DNA of 64,000 bases from Acanthococcus lagerstroemiae (lineage: Eukaryota; Arthropoda; Insecta; Hemiptera; Eriococcidae). The stretch is taken from NCBI GenBank assembly GCA_031841125.1, contig CM063109.1, forward strand, positions 67,834,914-67,898,913, in the 5' to 3' direction. The notes beneath the pieces were generated by a model. The model had not been told where the DNA came from. It worked only from the letters and a program-made list of their open reading frames with translations, and ran no database searches. This document shows, piece after piece, positions 58,876 through 64,000 of this stretch. Made by a program: the position numbers and the translations under genes. The first letter of the stretch is position 1, and the number at the start of each line of letters is the position of its first letter.

Positions 58876-59198
58876 AACCTAGGCCGGGTTTTCGGCCGGA
58901 AGGGAAGAGGGCTAAGACGCGACATCTCTGAAGTAATTCCCAAAAGGGCGGATTCCAGGGCTCGAGTTGAGAGCAAATTAAAAAAAGATGAGAGGTTTGT
59001 AGGTCCAGCCCCCCCCCAAGTATCTAAATCTGTCTATAGAGACCTAGAGCTATTATGTTTCATTTATAACATTTTTCATTCGGACCCTCACCCGTTCGCG
59101 AAATTATTTTCTGTAACCACCGCTGTGAAAAAGGGCAGAAGTATATATGACCAAAATATGGACAGTTTTAGGTATTTATCTACAGTGACGTCGCTGGA

Positions 59199-59231
59199 TT
59201 TTTTTTTTTTTTTTTTTTTTGGGGGGGGGGG
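59199..59231. repeat. T-tract joined to G-tract
   Basis: More than 20 T are followed by more than 10 G. ACAGTGACGTCGCTGGATT just before it resembles a hAT-like end, but no opposite end was found. Confidence 0.75.
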
Positions 59232-60780
59232 TAATTTTTCAGTAGTGTTGACCTACATTCATTAGCGTTGGTGGATTTCTTGGGGGGAGAGGTGCAGTAT
59301 ACAGTATCAAAGTGTCTAACAGTCATTTATCATTTATATATTTTCGGTCATGCTCATTTATAAATTTAAGAATCAGCAAATCATACCTTGAAAGATAAAA
59401 CAAAGCAATTAGAATTAGAAAATTCTATTATAATGACCAGAGCTGTAATTTTTATGCAAATGCATATTTTTTATCTATGACGTACAGGTATAGGTATAAG
59501 TTTCAAACGATCTTCACGAATCACAGAATTCTGAGTCAAATGAGTAGCACTTCATCTTGCATATTTCGCTTATTTTGGCATTTACTGCATATTTTGCACC
59601 AATTCTGCTTATTTTTCAATTTTTTCCCCAAAAAATTATTTTTTTAGTGTTGAGAATGATGTCTGACTCGTAGAAAAGCTTTTAGAAAAATATGTTCTTT
59701 TGCACGTGAGATAACATAACCTAATAAGACCCAACCTGACCTGAAATTCGGTAAATAAAAAGTTAAGCATGGTTCAAATAGAAATTTATGAGTAAGTTAT
59801 ACCTGAAATGATAATCAATTGATCTTACCAGGCTGGGCCTTATTAGGTTACATAACCCTATTTCTCGTAAGTATCGCATACCTCGGTTCCAAATTGCTCA
59901 AATTTCACTTTTCTGGCGTCGATCGTCCACCAACTACCACTACAACCACTATCCAATGTTTGATTTCTGGATGAATTCCATTTGACTAACATAATACGCG
60001 TAAGTCCTCCAAGTTACCCAAAAAACATATCGGAGCATTTTTTACGTTATTGGAAAATCATCAGCCGGCATTTCTTGCATCGGTGGACTAATATTTCGAT
60101 AAAAACAATTGGACAGTGTTGCCATATCATGAAGGAACAACTTTGCTGTACGTAATAATGCAGTCTACAGCATAGCAGCCAAGATCGGTACATTGGGCCT
60201 TATATTGTGGATCCGGGTCTTATTTGGCTCATCTACCTTATGCAATAAAATTAGGTTTCCCCCCCCCCTAAAAATGTAGTATTATAGACGAAGAAGGGTA
60301 ATTTAGCTTTAGTTTATTATTTTAGCGCATTCATAGCAAATGAGGGGGGGGGGGGGTGTGAAGGTTATTTATTTTCAGATTTCCATTTTGTTAGACACGC
60401 TGTGTATGTGTATTGCGATTCAAGTATACGGTACAGTACTATTAATTGCGGTATCACATGACACTAATTCGTTTACATATTTTAAATATAATTACTGGCC
60501 TTTGAATTTGGGGGTAATTTTGATCATTTTTACCCCCATAAATTTGGCGGGGGGAGTAGAAATTATCCGCCCCCCCAGCGCCGCCCATGTTTATCTACAC
60601 ATAATTCCATGCCCAGTTAAGCTTCAATCAAATTTTTGTGCTGAAAATGACAACTCCAGAGTACAATATTTTTCTGATTTAGGAATTTTAAAAATCCGTC
60701 AGACCACAGCCAGACATGATATTTGGAACATAACATGCACACAATGTGAGTCCCAATATGTGCCACATTTTCAACGTGAT
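59232..60780. other. AT-rich stretch with C- and G-runs
   Basis: A C-run lies near 60260 and a G-run near 60343. The 149-codon frame at 60340-60789 starts in the G-run and shows no recognisable domain. CCTAATAAGACCCAACCTG near 59729 pairs with its approximate inverse near 59827-59850 (CAGGCTGGGCCTTATTAGG), a possible diverged TIR pair. Confidence 0.4.
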
Positions 60781-60784
60781 CTGA

Positions 60785-60980
60785 CGTAGCGTGATGATTT
60801 CATGAGGGCTTGAGATCTCGGAGTACGAAGTAGCTGGTCTGCTGGTCTGCCCCTAAAGTACTCATGAGGAAGCAATCGGCCTGGTGGTTTTTGATCGTAA
60901 GTTTTAAGAAAGACTAGTCTTATATCTTGAGACTTGAGATCTCTGAGATGTATCTTTTATAGACACTGTAAGGTCAACTT
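60785..60980. repeat. GAGATCTCGGAG repeat, second block
   Basis: CTTGAGATCTCGGAG, GAAGTAGCTGGTCTGC and CTTGAGATCTCTGAG occur as in 12110-12480. Family unknown. Confidence 0.5.
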
Positions 60981-60999
60981 TAGACAAGAATATTCAAGT

Positions 61000-61285
61000 A
61001 AGTAGATGCAATACACGCTGACTTCCACAAAGCCTTCAGTAAAGTGGACCACACAATTCTCATGGACACGTTGGTAAAAAAGTTGGATTACGTGGCCTCT
61101 AACGACACCGCTTTAGTCTTACATATTTGAAGAAGAGGAATATGTGATCTATAAGGAAGTTAGTTATTGAATCTATCAGTGGTTCCTCGAGGGTCAAATC
61201 CGGTTCACTGTTGTTTCTTCTGTTTATTAACGATATTATTTACCGAAGAGTAAGTACTCTCAGGTTGTCGAATTTTTAGATAGGC
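61000..61285 (+). pseudogene. LINE reverse-transcriptase fragment
   Basis: The frame reads VDAIHADFHKAFSKVDHTIL, the RT block with the first catalytic Asp (ADF.KAF.KVDH). Further on, VPRGSN in one frame and SLLFLLFINDI in another give the PQGS.LGPLLF.LFINDI block with frameshifts. Stops interrupt it, and the FADD box is not reached. The motif set fits LINEs of the CR1/Jockey group, too short to decide. Confidence 0.7.
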
Positions 61286-61289
61286 AACC

Positions 61290-63550
61290 TTTCAGGCGTT
61301 TTTTGTTCCGGTTGCGAAGATGGAGGAGGAGGATAAATTTTCAGTATAATATATGAACTTTGCCTACCTCCAAATTTCATTCGATCAAAATTGAAATAAA
61401 CGAAAATTTGCCCCTGTGGAGCCCAAAGATAGGGAGAAAAAGGGAAAGAATCCCAGGAATGGATTTCACAATCCTGACAATATGAATTCGGGAAATAAAA
61501 TAATTTTTCGGCTCATATAGGGGGGGGGGCTCTTCCATCAACTGAAGCTCAACTTTCAAAAATCAGGTCAACTCCTACGAGAACTTCAACCCCCTTGAGA
61601 TACGGGTTACTCGTCACCGATTTCGCTCAAAATTGGCAATTTTTTTTCTGATATTTGAAACCGATCCAGAACCGAAGACCAAAAGATGAAAAATAAGGAC
61701 TATACTCATACATACCTGGACTGGTAGGCATTAATATCAATAATATGAACTATCATGTATAGGTTAGTTATGTACCCATTCCTCTCATTTTTAATTTGTT
61801 GTTCACTCCTTCTTCCTTTTAATTTAGTGAAGACCTTATAAGTTTTCCAATTCAGAATTAATACACTACGGGCGTGCACCACTACATATTTAAGTCGACT
61901 TTAGTTGAGACAGAATGACTACAGTAGCATGAAAAGGTGAGACAAAGATGTGTGGTACTAACGAAAGTATGCATATATAATGGACTACTGTAAGACTGTA
62001 CCTACTCTAAAATACCTACGCTTGTTAGAAGAAAATTCATCTGATTCGATTGTACGCGAAAATGTCGGCCGAGAGAAAAAAACGGAAGATAAATTATAAC
62101 GTGTAAAAAGATCCTAATAACGCTGTACATATTTCGACTAAAGACCGTCCTAATGAATGGCTGTTAAAACCAATAGTGCCTTTCGGCAGGTGAACAGGAC
62201 CTCCGTAAAACAGTAGCCGATTCTATCAGGCGATATAAAAGATGATAATCGTGTCAGCGAGACGTGGAGTTCGTTCTTCGTTGTGGGAATAAATCGTGAT
62301 TTGAAATTGGAATCTCCTCTACACATAGCCTACTAGACATATCATGCCTTCGGGTAACACACCTCACAATCGATTATTCACTGGCGGAATATATACAGAC
62401 ATGCTGTATACAGGTATACACGTACAAATCCGAGCGCCAAGTTCATTCAAGTATTCTCCCACAGTTTAACTGAAATTATCCCATTTCGACGAGAATAGCA
62501 AACCCAACATTAAATATTCACCTACGTCCCTTCAAACCTATCAATTAACATTATACTGTGCAACAAACTTTAGTAAAATATATTTAATACGATTTGTTAT
62601 TGGCACGCTATGTTCGTTAAAAAAGTGCTTCGAACGTAATTCTTGTGAGAAATTTCGAGCCTTTTCGATATCCCACGTCATCTGATTACCGGGCTGAATA
62701 AAATATTTTAGGGAAGGTTATTGATCGGTGGGTGGAGGCATTCGCGTGCGAAAAATGCGCAATTTGCAAAAAGGAGGCAAGTAGTATCTGCTTCTTCTGG
62801 TAAAGGCCGTCCAAAAAACCTATAAGTACTCGTATACTAACAATCATGCAATCTGATTAGTAATTCTTATGATCGATCAAAATTGTTATAAAAGACAAAG
62901 TTACTACATAGTGGCGTGACTATGATGACAGAAGTCACCATACATTCGAAAAGAAATTTCCACCGTACTTGTTAATGTCGAGGAAGCAGTGTCCTGAGAG
63001 AGTCAGTTCGGAAAGTGTATAAGTATATATTGAATAGTTCTACGTTACCAATTTCTTTCAGCTTACTGGTTTATCCTCCAGTAGCCAACACATTTTGAAA
63101 AATGCGTAACGTTCATCATAATATAATGGCGTAACAGCTGGGGAGGGGGCATGTGGGCGATCGTCCCCACAGTACTAATTTTAGTCATTACCAGGTTGTT
63201 TTCGACCGAATTTGTGCAATCAGTTTTCATCAGATTTTGTCGTGTTTTTTCAACGATTCAAGACTGTTTGTTAATTTCTGGTATTTCCGACTGTTAGAAT
63301 TTTGTTTATAAATTGGACTTTTCGTCGTATAGCGGGTTATTTACCAGAGTTTGTGAATTCAAGGCAAAAGTAGGTAAACTAGAAAAAGACCGGCAGTTTT
63401 GTTTTGTGTTACCGCTGCTGTATGTATAGTATATTTTAAATTGTTATTGTTCTCTATAAACCTGAATCAGTGATAAGTCTATCACAAATATATCAGCGAC
63501 CAATTTCGTTGCTCTTTCAGCATATAGAACTGATTAGATTATTAAACTAC
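61290..63550. other. Unique stretch, nothing recognised
   Basis: A G-run lies near 61520 inside a minus-strand frame of no known kind. GGCGTAACAGCTGGGGAGGG near 63127 resembles a hAT-like end without a partner. No coding exon is recognised. Confidence 0.4.
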
Positions 63551-63551
63551 A

Positions 63552-63760
63552 TACTGTGAGTCACAAAAATATTCGGACATGCAGTTTTTTTCGCAATATT
63601 GAAAGAAGAATGGGCGGAAAAATCCAAAAAAAGTTGTATGTCGCAGGAGGTAGAGTAGGGAGTCTTGGAGCACCAATTTTTTTTTGGAGAAGTATCAAAA
63701 ATTATGCACAGAAAAAGAAAAACACGAAATATCTAGCCAAATTAATATTCGGACACCGTG
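63552..63760 (+). mobile_element. Tc1-like element end (partial)
   Basis: TACTGTGAGTCACAAAAATA, then TTCGGACAT, resembles the terminal repeat of Tc1-like elements beside a TA. TATTCGGACACCGTG recurs near 63747. The opposite end is not in the window. The frame at 63556-63774 runs through the end repeat and shows no transposase motif. Confidence 0.5.
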
Positions 63761-64000
63761 TATTTTTTCCATAAGAAATCTAACTTGATCTTAAATTTTC
63801 CTGAGTAGGAATCCCGAAAATATTCCTTTCGTGAAAACTGGAAAATGATGATTGTACTGATTACCCTACCATCGATAAGATAACCACCGAAAGTCTAATG
63901 GTATAGGTATATTCAACTGTTTTGGAATTGAAAAGAATTTTACATAAATAATATCCCAAAGTCATGGGCGTTGGTGATGGGGGGGGGGGGGTAGAAATTA

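Noticed and set aside
58846..59265. 139-codon frame ending in poly-Phe and poly-Gly
   Set aside because: It begins in the tRNA-like segment and ends in a T-run/G-run, so it is read-through of repeats.
60340..60789. Longest open frame (149 codons)
   Set aside because: It starts in a G-run, has no recognisable domain, and spans mixed low-complexity sequence. A frame of this length is expected by chance in 64 kb of this composition.

Overview
The window looks like nuclear DNA of an animal, most likely an insect. It is AT-rich, has no operons or long open frames, and is crowded with decayed transposable elements of kinds common in arthropods: R1-, Jockey- and RTE-type LINEs, a Gypsy integrase, a mariner-like element, many short hAT-like elements and a tRNA-derived SINE. 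The order cannot be fixed from the sequence; a hemipteran is only a guess. I recognise no intact host protein-coding gene. The window is best read as a gene desert or the inside of very large introns.

Layout. 1-3000: a 1.85-kb inverted-repeat element with a 4-bp target duplication (263-2110), a second inverted-repeat element (2304-2554) and two short copies of a dispersed repeat called 'R' here. 4.7-6.5 kb: a foldback MITE and the first tRNA-derived SINE. 6.5-9.5 kb: unique sequence with a CpG-rich part. 9.5-13.6 kb: a cluster of hAT-like MITEs, several with 8-bp target duplications. 15.8-17.8 kb: two copies of a repeat 'X', one split by the second SINE. 19.7-24 kb: a TIR element, a decayed mariner-like element and an antisense RTE-type LINE that is itself interrupted. 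26.9-30.2 kb: another hAT-like MITE, a second foldback MITE and a long T/G-rich degenerate repeat field. 33-33.8 kb: the 3' end of an R1-clade LINE next to an R copy. 34.6-40.8 kb: degenerate tandem fields and a nested inverted-repeat element. 41-45 kb: a Gypsy integrase pseudogene (minus) and a 5'-truncated Jockey-type LINE (plus). 48.7 kb: a hAT-like MITE. 52.9-55.1 kb: a divergent tandem array, then one R copy inserted into another R copy. 58.8-61.3 kb: a tRNA-like segment, T-tract/G-tract junctions and a further LINE reverse-transcriptase relic. 63.55 kb: one end of a Tc1-like element. The stretches between hold nothing I can name.

The elements do not form one pathway. They record layers of insertion: SINE into X, R into R, and an R segment inside the RTE LINE. 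Non-autonomous elements far outnumber autonomous relics. The clearest results are the elements whose ends are fixed by target-site duplications readable in the window. I did not find a convincing new gene system.
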